Source: Prionace glauca (Eukaryota; Chordata; Chondrichthyes; Carcharhiniformes; Carcharhinidae). From it: a stretch of DNA of 64,000 bases. Positions 1-10,903 of the stretch are shown piece after piece. The notes under the pieces are model-generated. The model saw only the letters and a program-made list of their open reading frames with translations. It did not search any database and was not told the DNA's origin. Position numbers and translations under genes: made by a program. How positions within the stretch are numbered: the first letter of the stretch is position 1; every line of letters begins with the position of its first letter. Location: the NCBI GenBank assembly GCA_037974335.1, contig CM075760.1:26633197-26697196 (forward strand), in the 5' to 3' direction.

Positions 1-1437
1 CATGATAAAATGAGATTTGGAATCCCCACAACCCTCCCCCAAAACAGAGGGAGAGGTGTGAGAGGAAAATAAGGATAAGAATGAAGAAGTCTGGCTTCTG
101 ATTAACAAAATGAGTGAATCAGTTTATAAAGCACAAAAGTTATCCATCCTGAACAATAACTGATCAAATTACAATAATTAGGTTGAGGAATGTAACAAAA
201 AATGAATAATGAAGTTTAAAATCAAGTTTGTTTTGTTGTTGGAAAAGTTTTTTTAAAATTATGTAAAGTGCCATAATTGTGTGCCAAGTTTTTTTCTGCT
301 CATTCCCCACCCCTTTAGACTCTGTAGAAAAGTTAACCCTTTCAGCACTCAGTTGATTTGTTTTTAAATCACTCAGAAACTTGTGTCTATTTTAGTTTAT
401 AATTGTGGATTTATTCAAACCAGTTAAATCTGGAAATTTTAAGTGAATCCTGGAGGAATTTGGAATAACTGACAATTCTCTCGTTGTCACCTCAACCCCA
501 GATAAAGAACAAAAATCTAACAGGTGGTAATGGTAACTCAATAAACTGTTGATTGAATCCTTGAATGTTGAATGATTCTTCTGAGTTCATTGCCCTCAGC
601 ACACTGGAAACCAAGTATTGCCAAAACCTTCAGACAATACAAAGACTCACGAAAGCCAGTGTCCCAGTTTAAAGATTTATCTTTTATTTGACCAACGATT
701 GAAGGGAAACATTATTGGACAGTGTAATACCTCTCTAGAAGAGAAGCATCCTGATCTCTGCAACAACTCTGACGTAAAATGCTTTCGATAGATCAATTAT
801 ACATCCTTCATGTCAAATTCTCCCACCTTTCATGAGGTGTGAATCAATAATTTTCCATACCAAAAAAATCATTAATTACATGTCACATACTTTAGCCAAT
901 TCTGTAACTTGTCCATGGAATCCAGACGCTTCCTCCCCCTATTGCTGACTCCACTTCCCCTATTGCTTAGTAATCCCAAACCTTATCTATAAAGATCAAA
1001 GTTACTGTTCCCATTCGCTCGTACTCTGCCACTGGCCAACCAGACAAATGCAAATTTTCATATCTGAGAAGGCACTGTCTGATCTGGACAGTGTGAATGG
1101 ATCCTATTCATGAAGCTGCCTTGAAAACCTTTCTATTAGAAACTTCACTGGCAAATGTTGGCAAATTCTGTGGCTTCATTCTTCTGAAGAATGTAGCCTG
1201 TCTGTAAGTATCCCTGTACCATCATGCCTTGCAGCAGCCTGCCTTTGGCTAAAGGTTACATTTGCTTTTAAAATACAGCTAATATCCATTTTAAAATCAG
1301 AAAAATCATGGTTAAATCACAATTACTTGTTTAAAACTCTGAATTACAAGGAAACCAGAATTACTTGTTTAAATCTCTTACTGTATTTGCATATATAGAC
1401 TGTTCCCTTGTTAGCTTCTAGATCATTTAACTCAATG
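1..1437. other. Intergenic, nothing recognised
   Basis: A-T-rich sequence with only short open frames. No exon, RNA gene or repeat family was recognised by eye. Confidence 0.5.
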
Positions 1438-2057
1438 CTGGTAGGGGCAGGGATGTGTTGCAATTATACAGAGCCTTGATGAGGCCACAGCTAGAGTGTT
1501 GTGTGCCATTTTGGTCTTCTTTTCTGAGGAAGGATGTTTTTGCTCTCGAGGGAGTGCTGCGAAGTTTTACCAGGCTGATTCCGGGAATGGTGGGACTGAC
1601 ATACGAGGAGAGATTGACTAGGTTAGGATTGTTTTTGCTGCAGTTCAGACAAATGAGGAGGGATCTCATAGTGACTTATAAAATTTTAACAGGACTAGAC
1701 AGGGATAGATGCAGGGAGGATATTCCCAATGGTGGGAGTGTCCCGAACCAGGGGGTCACAGTCTGAGGATTCAGGATAGACTATTTAGGACAGAGATGAG
1801 GAGACATTTCTTCACCCAGAGAGTGGTGAGTCTGTGGAATTCATTACCACAGGAAGCAGTTGATGCCAAAACACTGAATGTATTCAAGAGGTGGCTGGAT
1901 ATAGCTCTTGGGGCGAATGGGATCAAAGGTTATAGGGAGAAAGCAGGATAAGGCTACTGAGATGGATGATCAGCAATAATTGTAACGAATGGCAGGGCAG
2001 GTTCAAAGGGCCAAATGGTCTCCTCTTTCTCCTATCTTCTATGTTTCTATGTTTCAT
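1438..2057 (+). mobile_element. CR1-clade LINE, 5'-truncated 3' end
   Basis: The plus strand encodes the C-terminal, post-catalytic part of a CR1 ORF2: LYRALMRPQLECC, then RFTRLIPG-like text, then FFTQRVVSLWNSLPQE. The reading changes frame several times, so the copy is dead. It ends in the CR1 tail, here alternating ttctatgttt units at about 2037-2057. Nothing 5' of the RT C-terminus is present, which is the usual 5' truncation of target-primed insertion. Confidence 0.85.
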
Positions 2058-2103
2058 CCTTACAGGAATGTACCGATCCTGAATTCCTATCAACTTACGC
2101 TTA

Positions 2104-2400
2104 AAAGCCTCCCACATTTCAGAATATAAGAAATAGGAGCAGGCGTAGGCCATCTAGCCCTTCAAGTCTGCCCCGCCATTCAATAATATCATGGCTGATC
2201 TGAAGTGGATCAGTTCCACTTTCCCGCTTTCTCCCCATAACCCTTAATTCCCCTGTCTATCAAACACCTATCTACCCGTGACTTAAATATATTCAGTGAG
2301 GTAGCCTCCACCGCTACAATGGGCAGAGAATTCCAGAGACTCTAAGAATCTCTCTACCTCTACCCTGTCTATCCTCTTCATTACCTTATATGTCTCTAAG
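2104..2400 (-). mobile_element. CR1 LINE 3' fragment, antisense
   Basis: On the minus strand this carries the CR1 3' end (gaatggcgggg- and gatggcctac-type text) followed upstream by the LWNSLP-type C-terminus. It fades out near 2400. It lies head-to-tail with the longer minus-strand CR1 that begins at 2523. Confidence 0.75.
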
Positions 2401-2522
2401 ATGCCAGATATCGATTTGCCCTCTTACATCAGCTCCCAATCTACATTCTTCAGTTCCTGCCTAATATTGTTCCTGCACTGACAGCCTGCCCCTAGTAGCA
2501 ATCACCCATCTATCTGCCTGCA

Positions 2523-4430
2523 CCTTAAGAACATAAGAAATAGGAGCAGGAGTAGGCCATCTAGCCCTTCAAGCCTGCCCTGCCATTCAATAAGATCATG
2601 GCTGATCTGTCGTGGCTCAGCTCCACCTTCCCGCCCTCTCCCCATAACCCTTAATCCCTTCTCTTATCAAAAACCCATCAACCCGTTTCTTAAAAATATT
2701 TAGCGAGGCAGCCTCCACCACTTCAACGGGCAGAGAATTCCAGAGATTCACCACCCTTTGAGTGAAGAAGTTCCTCCTCAACTCTGTTCTAAACCGCCTC
2801 CCCTTTATCTTGAGGCTGTTCCCCCTAGTCCTACTGTCTTTTTTGAGCGGGAAGAGTCTCTCCACCTCTATCCTATCCATCCCGTTCGTCATCTTGTACG
2901 TCTCAATGAGATCTCCCCTCATTCTTCTAAACTCTAACGAGTACAAGCCTAGTTTATTCAGCCTCTCCTCATAGCTCAATCCCCTCAACTCCGGTATCAG
3001 CCTAGTAAACCTCCTCTGCACTCCCTCCAGGGCCAAAATATCCTTGTGCAGGTGCGGCGCCCAAAACTGCACACAGTACTCCAGCTGCGGCCTCACCAAT
3101 GCCCTATACAGCTGCAGCAAGACCTCCCTACTTTTATATTCAATCCCCCTCGCTATGAAGGCCAGCATCCCATTCGCCTTCCTGACCACCTGCTGCACCT
3201 GCAAGCTGGGTTTTTGCGACTCATGCACAAGGACCCCGAGGTCCCTCTGCACTGTCGCCTGCTGCAGTTTTTCGCCACGTAAGTAATAGTCCTTCCGACC
3301 ATTCCTCCTACCAAAGTGGACCACCTCACACTTGCCAACATTAAATTTGCCATTTCCTGGCCCATTCGCCCAGCCTATCTAGATCCTTCTGCAGACTCTC
3401 CACACCCTCCTCACAATTTGCCTTTCCCCCAATCTTGGTGTCATCAGCAAATTTCGACACCCTGCACTCGGTTCCCTCCTCCAGATCATCTATATAAATG
3501 GTAAATAGCTGAGGCCCCAGCACCGACCCCTGGGGCACCCCACTAGTCACCAACCGCCAATCCGAATAACACCCATTGACCCCCACTCTCTGCCTCCTAT
3601 TTGACAACCAATCCTCTATCCACGCTAACACCCTACCCCCAACTCCATGTCCCCTGACCTTCTGCAATAACCTCTTGTGAGGTACCTTGTCAAATGCCTT
3701 CTGAAAATCCAGAAAGACCACATCCACCGGCTCTCCTCTATCCACTGCCCTAGACACATCCTCATAGAACTCCAGTAAATTTGTCAGACACGACTTCCCT
3801 TTAATGAAACCGTGTTGCGTCCGCCCTATCAAGCAATTCCCCTCAAGATGCCTCGCTATTTCCTCCTTAATGACGGATTCTAACATTTTACCTACCACAG
3901 ACATTAAACTGGCGTATAATTCCCCGCCTTTTGCCTGGCACCCTTCTTAAACAACGGCGTAACATTAGCCATTTTCCAATCTTCCGGCACTTCCCCGGAA
4001 TCCAGCGACGTCTGGAAAATAACCACCAAGGCATCCATTATCACCTCCGCCATTACTTTCAGAACCCTCGGATTCATTCCATCCGGTCCTGGGGACTTGT
4101 CCACAATCAGCCCCTCCAGTCTGTCGAACACCACCTCTCTAGTAACAGTAATGTTATTAAGACCCTCCATTCCTACCACCTTTCCATCGCTAACACCTGG
4201 CAAATTATTCACGTCCTCCTCCGTGAAGACAGAAACAAAAAAGTTATTCAAGACCGTAGCCATATCCCCATCCCCTACCACTAGCTCCCCTTTCTCACCT
4301 TGGGTGTGACAAAGTTTCTAAAGCTCCTGTCTATGACAGTTTCTGCCACCTTCATGCTCCTCAGTGCATCCAACTGCTGCTCCAACCTATCCATGCCGTC
4401 TGTAAAGAAGCGTCACAGATCTCCCACATT
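2523..4430 (-). mobile_element. CR1-clade LINE, long copy with reverse transcriptase
   Basis: Read on the minus strand, this spans from just before the RT domain to the 3' tail. The region 4281-3904 encodes the RT N-terminal part ([37 protein letters not shown]). The region 3904-3341 encodes the fingers and palm: motif [13 protein letters not shown], motif [11 protein letters not shown], and motif C FADDT at about 3439-3453. The region 3324-2617 encodes the C-terminus. Two frame breaks are visible, one near 3904 and one near 3345, where 5 bp present in the sister copy at 8.9 kb are missing. The endonuclease domain is absent. About 4310-4430 reads as a short coiled-coil-like stretch (DRLEQQLDALRSM), possibly ORF1-derived, though its origin is unsure. 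The 3' end is the agaacataag tail type. Confidence 0.9.
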
Positions 4431-4544
4431 TCACAAGTGCAGCACTTAACCCCACTGACTGACATTTCCAGCACCAATTACATTATTTAAGAAAATTTAT
4501 AAAACTCTTATCTTCGCTTTTACCTTCTTGCAGTGTCCTTTTTT

Positions 4545-4605
4545 TTTAGATAAGTTGGGGTTGTTCTCCTTGGAGCAAAGTGGATTGATAGAGGTGTACA
4601 AAGGT
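4545..4605 (+). mobile_element. Short LINE scrap
   Basis: The text resembles the CR1 segment that encodes the 'KLGLFSLE.RRL...DLIEVYK' region (gttctccttggagcaaag and gatagaggtgtacaaa). It is too short to place further. Confidence 0.4.
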
Positions 4606-4696
4606 ACATGGAGGTGTCAAAGTTTACACGCTCTGTTTACACATATACAAGCTTTATGAGTCATCCAGTCTCGTAACGTTGGTTCTATTTTCTCTG

Positions 4697-4945
4697 AAGC
4701 GGAGATGGCGGTGTTGGACTGGGGTAAACACAGTAAGAAGTCTCACTGCACCAGATTAAAGTCCAATGGGTTTATTTGGTAGCAAAATCCACTAGCTTTC
4801 TGTGCGCTGCTCCTTCGTCAGGTGAGTGGGAGTTCTATTCACAAACAAGGCATAGAAAGACTCAAACTCAATTCACAAAATAATGATTGGAATGCAAATT
4901 TTCACAGGTAATCAAGTCTTAAAGGTACAGACAATGTGAGTGGGG
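4697..4945 (-). mobile_element. Penelope-like element, 3' terminal fragment
   Basis: This contains the terminal text shared with 16.37-17.08 kb and 30.63-31.01 kb (gttggactggggtaaacaca, then agtaagaagtctcac). It continues through gctgctccttcgtcag to the internal 'aatgattggaatgcaaat' region. The element's coding sense is the minus strand. It is a truncated fossil. Confidence 0.65.
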
Positions 4946-5164
4946 AGAGCTTTCTATTCTCTCTCCACAGATAATGTCAGATCTGCTGAGATTTTCCAGC
5001 ATTTTCTATTTTTATTTCCCTTTATTTTTCCTTCTCTGTCACCGCTCTGCCTCATCAATGAGACATTGGGACTCAGAGGGTTGATGCAGTTTGATGGACA
5101 AGTTGTCTCCATTCTGAACAATGGGGAACAAGCTCCTCCCACTCAATGATATCATTGCCCTCTA

Positions 5165-5650
5165 CAAATATGGCGGCCGCGCGTGCGCCCTGCATCATTT
5201 CGTCCCAAATAAAGATGGCGAACGTTAACCCGGGACGAACCTGAGGAGCTGCGGCCCTGCTCGGTACAAACTGAGTCCGGGAAGCTCTCTTACGTGGTTT
5301 GCTGCTTACACCACATGCTTACGCATTGTTTTCACCCACCTGGGCGATCCATTGCTCTCTCCGTACCGTCAATCACCTCTGACAGATTTCCGAGCCCAAA
5401 ACAAAAACCGGTTTCCATCGCCATTACTCACACTGCGCATGCTCCAGTCAAAGCAGGCCCCGCCCATCTGTCGCTCCTATTGGTTGGAGGACCGATCCCC
5501 GTTCAGTCCTCCAGCAGTTTCCCTCTTCCCATTGGTCCGCGCCGCCGTCGATCAGCCGGGCATTGTGTCAGTGACTTGCTATTTGTCCAGTAATAACAGA
5601 GTCTCAGTGTAACAATGACCCACACACAGGCTCCAGTCCAATCAGAGTGG
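5165..5650. promoter_or_regulatory. CpG-rich, promoter-like stretch
   Basis: A CG-rich island in otherwise A-T-rich DNA. Two YY1-type sites are visible (aatatggcgg at 5168 and aaagatggcg at 5211). There is an NRF1-like tgcgcatgc at 5434, a GC box (ccccgccc) at about 5458, two inverted CCAAT boxes (attggtt at 5479, attggtcc at 5531) and a forward ccaatcag at about 5639. This set is typical of TATA-less vertebrate housekeeping promoters. I could not identify a first exon on either side. The gene may be outside the window, or this may be an unlinked CpG island. Confidence 0.5.
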
Positions 5651-5888
5651 AGATGGAGCACAGAGAAAACACAGCAAAACACCGACTGACTCTGAGTGTA
5701 ACATAAACAGTGTTTGTTCACATAATAAGAGTCACATTGCAGTATGTTAGTGAACACAGCATTAGATCCAATGTAATGATAATACAGTCAGTATCCAGTG
5801 CACCATAACCAAAGTTTAGGTTTCATTTGATAGTGTGACTAAGTTATGGTCTATTGATATAATGTTTTTAAATTCCGGTGTGTGTTAA

Positions 5889-6330
5889 AGAACAAAGAAC
5901 AAAATCAGCCCGGGAAACAGGCCCTTCGGCCCAACGAGCCCGCCCCACCATCTCAACACCACCAGTCCCCCCTCTCCACCTACGACCCCTGCCATCCAGA
6001 TTGAGGGAATCTGATTTATGGACAATTTATTCCTGCCAATCAGCCTAAGAGCACACCTTTGGGGTGTGGGAGGAAACCGGAGCACCAGGAGAAAACCCAC
6101 GCAAGCACGGGGAGAATGCGCAAATTCCCACAGAATTTGCCCAAATCCATGTGTCTGCACAGCAATCAGTGATAGTCACTGAGCTGTCACCTTGCCCAGT
6201 ATCTGGTCCAGTTTAGGCGCACACACTGACAACATGAAGCACTAGGCCAATCTCGAAAAACCAAGAGCAGCCCCAGTATGACCCATTGCGTATATGCACC
6301 TCGCTGGACATGAGGTGGACTGATTCAAAA
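5889..6330 (-). mobile_element. CR1 LINE 3' UTR, 5'-truncated
   Basis: On the minus strand this matches the 3' UTR of the CR1 copies at 57.5-58.8 kb: ggggctgctcttgg, actggacca, a tgacagctcag block, the tgcgtgggttttctcc V-like core, and finally ggcccgaagggcctgtttcc-type text with a ttgttctttgttc tail. Because the match runs upstream of the SINE-like core, this is a truncated LINE end rather than a free SINE. Confidence 0.75.
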
Positions 6331-6436
6331 CCTGTGAATGAAAAGAGAAAAGACTCTGCCACTGTCAGTGTCAAACAATAACCTGTCTGTTATTCCATAT
6401 CTGCTTTATTTTACAACGTTGATGGTAGTCTTGATG

Positions 6437-6743
6437 TAGAGAAACTGGCGTTGGACTGGGGTAAACACAGTAAGAAGTCTCACAACACTAGGTTGAAGTT
6501 CAACCAGTTTATTTGATCATAATCCCACAAGCTTTACTATCAAATAAACTGTTTGGACTTAAACCTGGTGTTACGAAGAACGAAGAACAAAAACAGCTGG
6601 GAAACAGGCCCTTCGGCCCAACGAGCCCGCACTGCCATTTTAACATTACCAGTCCCCACTCCACCCATGACCCTTCTTTATGCTTATGGCATTCCACATC
6701 GAGGGAAACTAATTTAGGTTGTGAGACTTCTTACTGTATTTTA
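6437..6743. mobile_element. Short palindromic Penelope-like fragment, interrupted
   Basis: The left arm (6437-6536) is the Penelope terminal sequence in antisense. The right arm (6537-6573, resuming at 6716-6743) is the inverse of the left. The right arm is split by a 142-bp CR1 tail. The arrangement is the same kind as the larger palindrome at 16.4 kb, but much shorter. Confidence 0.6.
6574..6715 (-). mobile_element. CR1 LINE 3' tail inserted in the palindrome
   Basis: The minus strand shows the same terminal block as 5.9 kb (gggccgaagggcctgtttcc followed by ttgttcttcgttc). It interrupts the Penelope-like arm between 'cctggtgtt' and 'tgtgagacttc', which are contiguous in other copies. Confidence 0.65.
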
Positions 6744-7284
6744 CAACTGCAGCTCCTGGGGCTGACTGGAATCCGGTATAATAATAATCACAAAGGTTGG
6801 TTTCAGTGTCTCTGAGGTCATTTGAACTGCGTGTAATCTGACCTTAAGGGAGACAAGAGGCCCGACAAACATCCGATTACAATAGGAGGACAAGATGTAA
6901 GGGAGCAATGATATTTTAAAGTGTCTGTGTTATGGTGAGTGTCACTGGGAAGTGAGTGATAAAATAGCAGTGGAAACATCATAACAGAGACACATGTGAC
7001 TGACTCAGCCTGACTGAGAGCTGTTATATTTGTGGCGAGAATAATGAGGGCATGAGGATATCCCGAGATTTCTGATTTCTGAGGTATATCTGTTAGAGGA
7101 ACTGAAAATAATCAGTTCTTTCTCATGGTGATCTGCAGTTCTCAAGTTACACAGACACGTAGGAAACAGATCTGACAGCTCATCAAACCCAATGGTTTAA
7201 GCTTCTGTTTCAGACACATTGTGACTGAAAAGATCAAATATTAAAACCTTACGGGGGAAACATTCAAAATGTCAAAAAAGATGA
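6744..7284. other. Intergenic, nothing recognised
   Basis: No coding, RNA or repeat signature was seen. Confidence 0.45.
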
Positions 7285-7480
7285 GTGGAATGTCTAATTA
7301 ATCCCATTCACCATAACTCTGTCAATATTTATCCAATTTCCTTTTAAAGTTACGATTAAACCTGCTTCTAGCACCTGTCAGGTTGTGCATTCCAGATCAT
7401 ATTGTGTAAAAAAATTCTCTTTATCACCCCCTTCAATTCTGTTGTCAATTATATTAAATCTCTGTGTCCTCTGCTTAAGG
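7285..7480 (-). mobile_element. Decayed LINE 3' fragment
   Basis: The minus strand resembles the CR1-group C-terminal coding region (text such as gtgcattccagatcat and tgtaaaaaaattctc, the complement of the 'FFTQR...IWNALP' region). It is heavily diverged. Confidence 0.5.
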
Positions 7481-9445
7481 TCTAGATTGTAATCACTGGG
7501 AGAGGTTTAAGGCAGAGTTTACTGATACAAGACCCAGATTGTAATAACTGAGAGAGTTTTACAACAAAGAATACTGATACTAGGCTCAGACTGCAATAAC
7601 TGAGAGCGGTTCAGGGCAGAGATTACTGATACAAGGCCTAGATTGTAATAACTGAGAGAATTTTAGGGCAGAATTTACTGATACAAGGCCCAGATTGTAA
7701 TAACTGAGGAAGGTTTAGGGCAGATATTACTGATACTAGGCTCAGACTGCAATAACTGAGAGAGGTGTAGGGCAGATATTACTGACACAAGGCCCAGATT
7801 GTAATAACTGAGAGAGGTTTAGGGCAGAGATTACTGATACAGCGACCAGATTTTAATAACTGAGAGAGGTTCATGGCAGAGATTATTGATACAAGGCCCA
7901 GATTGTAAAAACTGAGAGAATTTTAGGGCAGTGTTTACTGATACAAGGCCTAGATTGTAATAACTGAGGAAGGTTTAGAGCAGAGATTATTGATACAAGG
8001 CCCAGATTGTAATAACTGAGAGAGGTTTAGGGCAGAGATTACTGACACAAGGCCCAGATTGTAATAACTGAGAGATGTTTAGGACAGAGATTTCTGATAC
8101 ATAAGAACATAAGAACATAAGAACATAAGAAATAGGAGCAGGAGTAGGCCATCTGGCCCTTCGAGCCTGCCCCGCCATTCAATAAGATCATGGCTGATCT
8201 GTCGTGACTCAGCTCCACCTTCCCGCCCTCTCCCCATAACCCTTAATCCCTTCTCTTATCAAAAACCCATCAACCTGTTTCTTAAAAATATTTAGCGAGG
8301 CAGCCTCCACCACTTCAACGGGCAGAGAATTCCAGAGATTCACCACCCTTTGAGTGAAGAAGTTCCTCCTCAACTCTGGTCTAAACCGCCCCCCCTTTAT
8401 CTTGAGGCTGTGCCCCCTAGTCCTACTGTCTTTTTTGAGCGGGAAGAGTCTCTCCACCTCTATCCTATCCATCCCATTCATCATCTTATACGTCTCAATG
8501 AGATCTCCCCTCATTCTTCTAAACTCTAACGAGTACAAGCCTAGTTTATTCAGCCTCTCCTCATAGCTCAATCCCCTCAACTCCGGTATCAGCCGAGTAA
8601 ACCTCCTCTGCACTCCCTCCAGGGCCAAAATATCCTTGCGCAGGTGTGGCGCCCAAAACTGCACACAGTACTCCAGCTGCGGCCTCACCAATGCCCTATA
8701 CAGCTGCAGCAAGACCTCCCTACTTTTATATTCAATCCCCCTCGCTATAAGGCCAGCATCCCATTCGCCTTCCTGACCAACTGCTGCACCTGCAAGCTGG
8801 GTTTTTGCGACTCATGCACAAGGACCCCTAGGTCCCTCTGCACCGTCGCCTGCTGCAGTTTTTCGCCACGTAAGTAATAGTCCTTCCTACCATTCCTCCT
8901 ACCAAAGTGGACCACCTCACACTTGCCAACATTAAATTCCATTTGCCATTTCCTGGCCCATTCGCCCAGCCTATCTAGATCCTTCTGCAGACTCTCCACA
9001 CCCTCCGCACAATTTGCCTTTCCCCCAATCTTGGTGTCATCAGCAAATTTCGACACCCTGCACTCGGTTCCCTCCTCCAGATCATCTATATAAATGGTAA
9101 ATAGCTGAGGCCCCAGCACCGACCCCTGGGGCACCCCACTAGTCACCAACCGCCAATCCGAATAGCATCCATTGACCCCCAATCTCTGCCTCCTATTTGA
9201 CAACCAATCCTCTATCCATGCTAACACCCTACCCCCAACTCCATGTCCCCTGACCTTCTGCAATAACCACCAGATTGTAACAACTGAGAGGTGTTTAGGG
9301 CAGAGATTACTGATACAAGGCCCAGATTGTAGTAAATGAGATAGAAATAGGGCAGAGATTACTGATACAAGGCCCAGATTGTAGTAAATGAGATAGAAAT
9401 AGGGCAGAGATTACCCTACAAGTCCCATATTGTAATAACTGAGAG
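7481..9445. repeat. 52-bp minisatellite, split by a CR1 insertion
   Basis: The unit is 52 bp, beginning cccagattgtaataactgag and containing ggcagagattactgatac. About 12 diverged units run from 7481 to 8100 and about 3.4 more from 9269 to 9445. Some units share private changes (for example a 'ctcagactgcaataactgag' variant), which suggests local duplication of multi-unit blocks. The array is interrupted at 8101-9268 by a minus-strand CR1. Confidence 0.9.
8101..9268 (-). mobile_element. CR1 LINE inserted in the minisatellite
   Basis: A 5'-truncated CR1 of the same subfamily as 2523-4430, very similar to it over the shared part. The minus strand encodes RT from the end of motif A ([10 protein letters not shown]) through [10 protein letters not shown] and FADDT to LWNSLPVEVVEAASL. 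One frame shift is visible near 8747, where a base present in the sister copy is missing. The 3' end is a repeated 'taagaaca' run (8101-8128). It is flanked on both sides by the same 52-bp array. Confidence 0.9.
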
Positions 9446-9679
9446 GGGTCCCCTTCGCCACATCAGGGTGTGGTGTGAGTTTGCATCTCTCGGTTATATT
9501 GCGAGTCAGTGGCAATGTCCAATTTCAGGATAAATGACTTTTAACCTCGGACTGCACCATTGTTTGAATGTAGACCTGGACAATGACCATCACTGAGATT
9601 TACCTGAACATGTCAACAAATATCCCATTGATTTCTGAATAAGTACCCCAACATTTGCAAAGTCTCTGTTCCTCATTTG

Positions 9680-9972
9680 TATGTAAAATCCCTACAGTAT
9701 AGGGGAGGCCATTCGGTCCATCAAGTCTGCACTGACCACAATCCCATCCATGCCCTGTCCCCGTATCCCACACATTTACCCTGCAACTGCCCCTGTCACT
9801 AAAGCATGACCAATCAACCTCTCCCGCACATCTTTAAACAGTGGGAGGAAACCGGAGCACCCAGAGAAAACCCACACAGACATGGGGAGAACATGCAAAC
9901 TCCACACAGTCACACGAGGCCAGAATTGAACCAAGTCCCTTTGAGGCAGCAGTGTGAACCAGTGTGCCACAG
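9680..9972 (-). mobile_element. tRNA-derived SINE (V-SINE/HE1-like), antisense
   Basis: Read on the minus strand, this has a tRNA-like head (tggcacactggttcacactg), the conserved core (gtgtgggttttctctggg, ccggtttcctcccac) and a tail ending near the 'tactgtagggattttac' text. Full-length at roughly 290 bp. Confidence 0.75.
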
Positions 9973-10059
9973 TGGTGCCAGTATCTGGTGGTTGTTCACA
10001 GTTGGCGATGGGACAATGTTGAATGGACAGTTTAGTCGGATTGGATAATCATATAGATT

Positions 10060-10580
10060 TACAACAGTGTTTCCAGGACTGGAGAATTGTAGTGATGAGG
10101 AAAGATTGGATTGCCAAGGTTTGTTTTCCTCAGAGCAGAGGAGGCTGAGGGAGACTGAACTGAGGTGTCCAAAATTATGAGGGAGATAAGACAGGGTGGA
10201 TAGAAAAGGCCTGTTTCCCCTGAGCAGAGGTCACTTATTGTGGGTGGGTGGGGATGGGGGAGGTGGGAGGGGGGGTTAGTGGGGGCCGCACAGATATAAA
10301 GTGATTGGTGGAAGGATTAGAGGGGGCATTAGGAAAAGAGTTCTCATTCAAGGGATGGTGGGTGTCTGGAATTTGCTGCCTAAACTGATGGTTCAGATAG
10401 AAATCTCTTGGCTCACTCGCCTCACACACAGATCTATAGCTGAAACGCTGGAACCTGTAGAAATCGGGGCTGGATCGCTGGAAAGCGAGGTTAGAATGAA
10501 GGGCTTGTCTTTATTTCCCAAGCTGGTGAAGGTGTAATGGGTTGAATGGCCTCTTTCTGTGCCACAACCTTTTTCCTGCA
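10060..10580 (+). mobile_element. Decayed CR1-group LINE 3' end
   Basis: The text follows the usual 3' order of CR1-group ORF2, from ggaaagattggattgccaag-like, through aaattatgagggagataaga-like, to gggtgtctggaatttgctgc. It ends in gggttgaatggcctctttctgtgcc. The G-rich tract at 10241-10290 interrupts it. Confidence 0.55.
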
Positions 10581-10792
10581 TTCTGTTAGACCTATTGATG
10601 GGCAGAATGGAGGAGTGAGCTGGTTTTTAATTAGTAACAAGAGCATGAATGAGGGAAAATGTTGAGACAAGGCTGATTTTTTTTACTGATTTCCACCCCT
10701 CCCCTCTTCAAATTGAGTTAGAACTCATCCCATTCCGCCCACACCCCCACCCCCCACCTGTCCTGTGCTCCCTCCAAATACATTTGCCTGAG

Positions 10793-10902
10793 TGGCAGCA
10801 CATTAGCACAGTGATTAGCACTGCAGTCTCCTAGTGCAAAGAACCCATGTTCAATTCTAGCCTCCGGTCATTGTCTGTGTGGGCTTTTCATGTTCCTCCC
10901 AT
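10793..10902 (+). mobile_element. tRNA-derived SINE, head only
   Basis: This has the tRNA-like head (ggcagcacattagcacagtg) and then a short piece of core (gtctgtgtgggcttttcatg). It stops where the older CR1 fragment begins. Confidence 0.6.
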
Positions 10903-10903
10903 A

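Noticed and set aside
5889-6190. Free-standing SINE
   Set aside because: The similarity extends upstream into the CR1 3' UTR seen at 57.5-58.8 kb, so a truncated LINE end explains it better.
7481-9445. CRISPR-like array of regularly spaced repeats
   Set aside because: The repeats are contiguous 52-bp units without unique spacers, in a vertebrate genome. It is a minisatellite.
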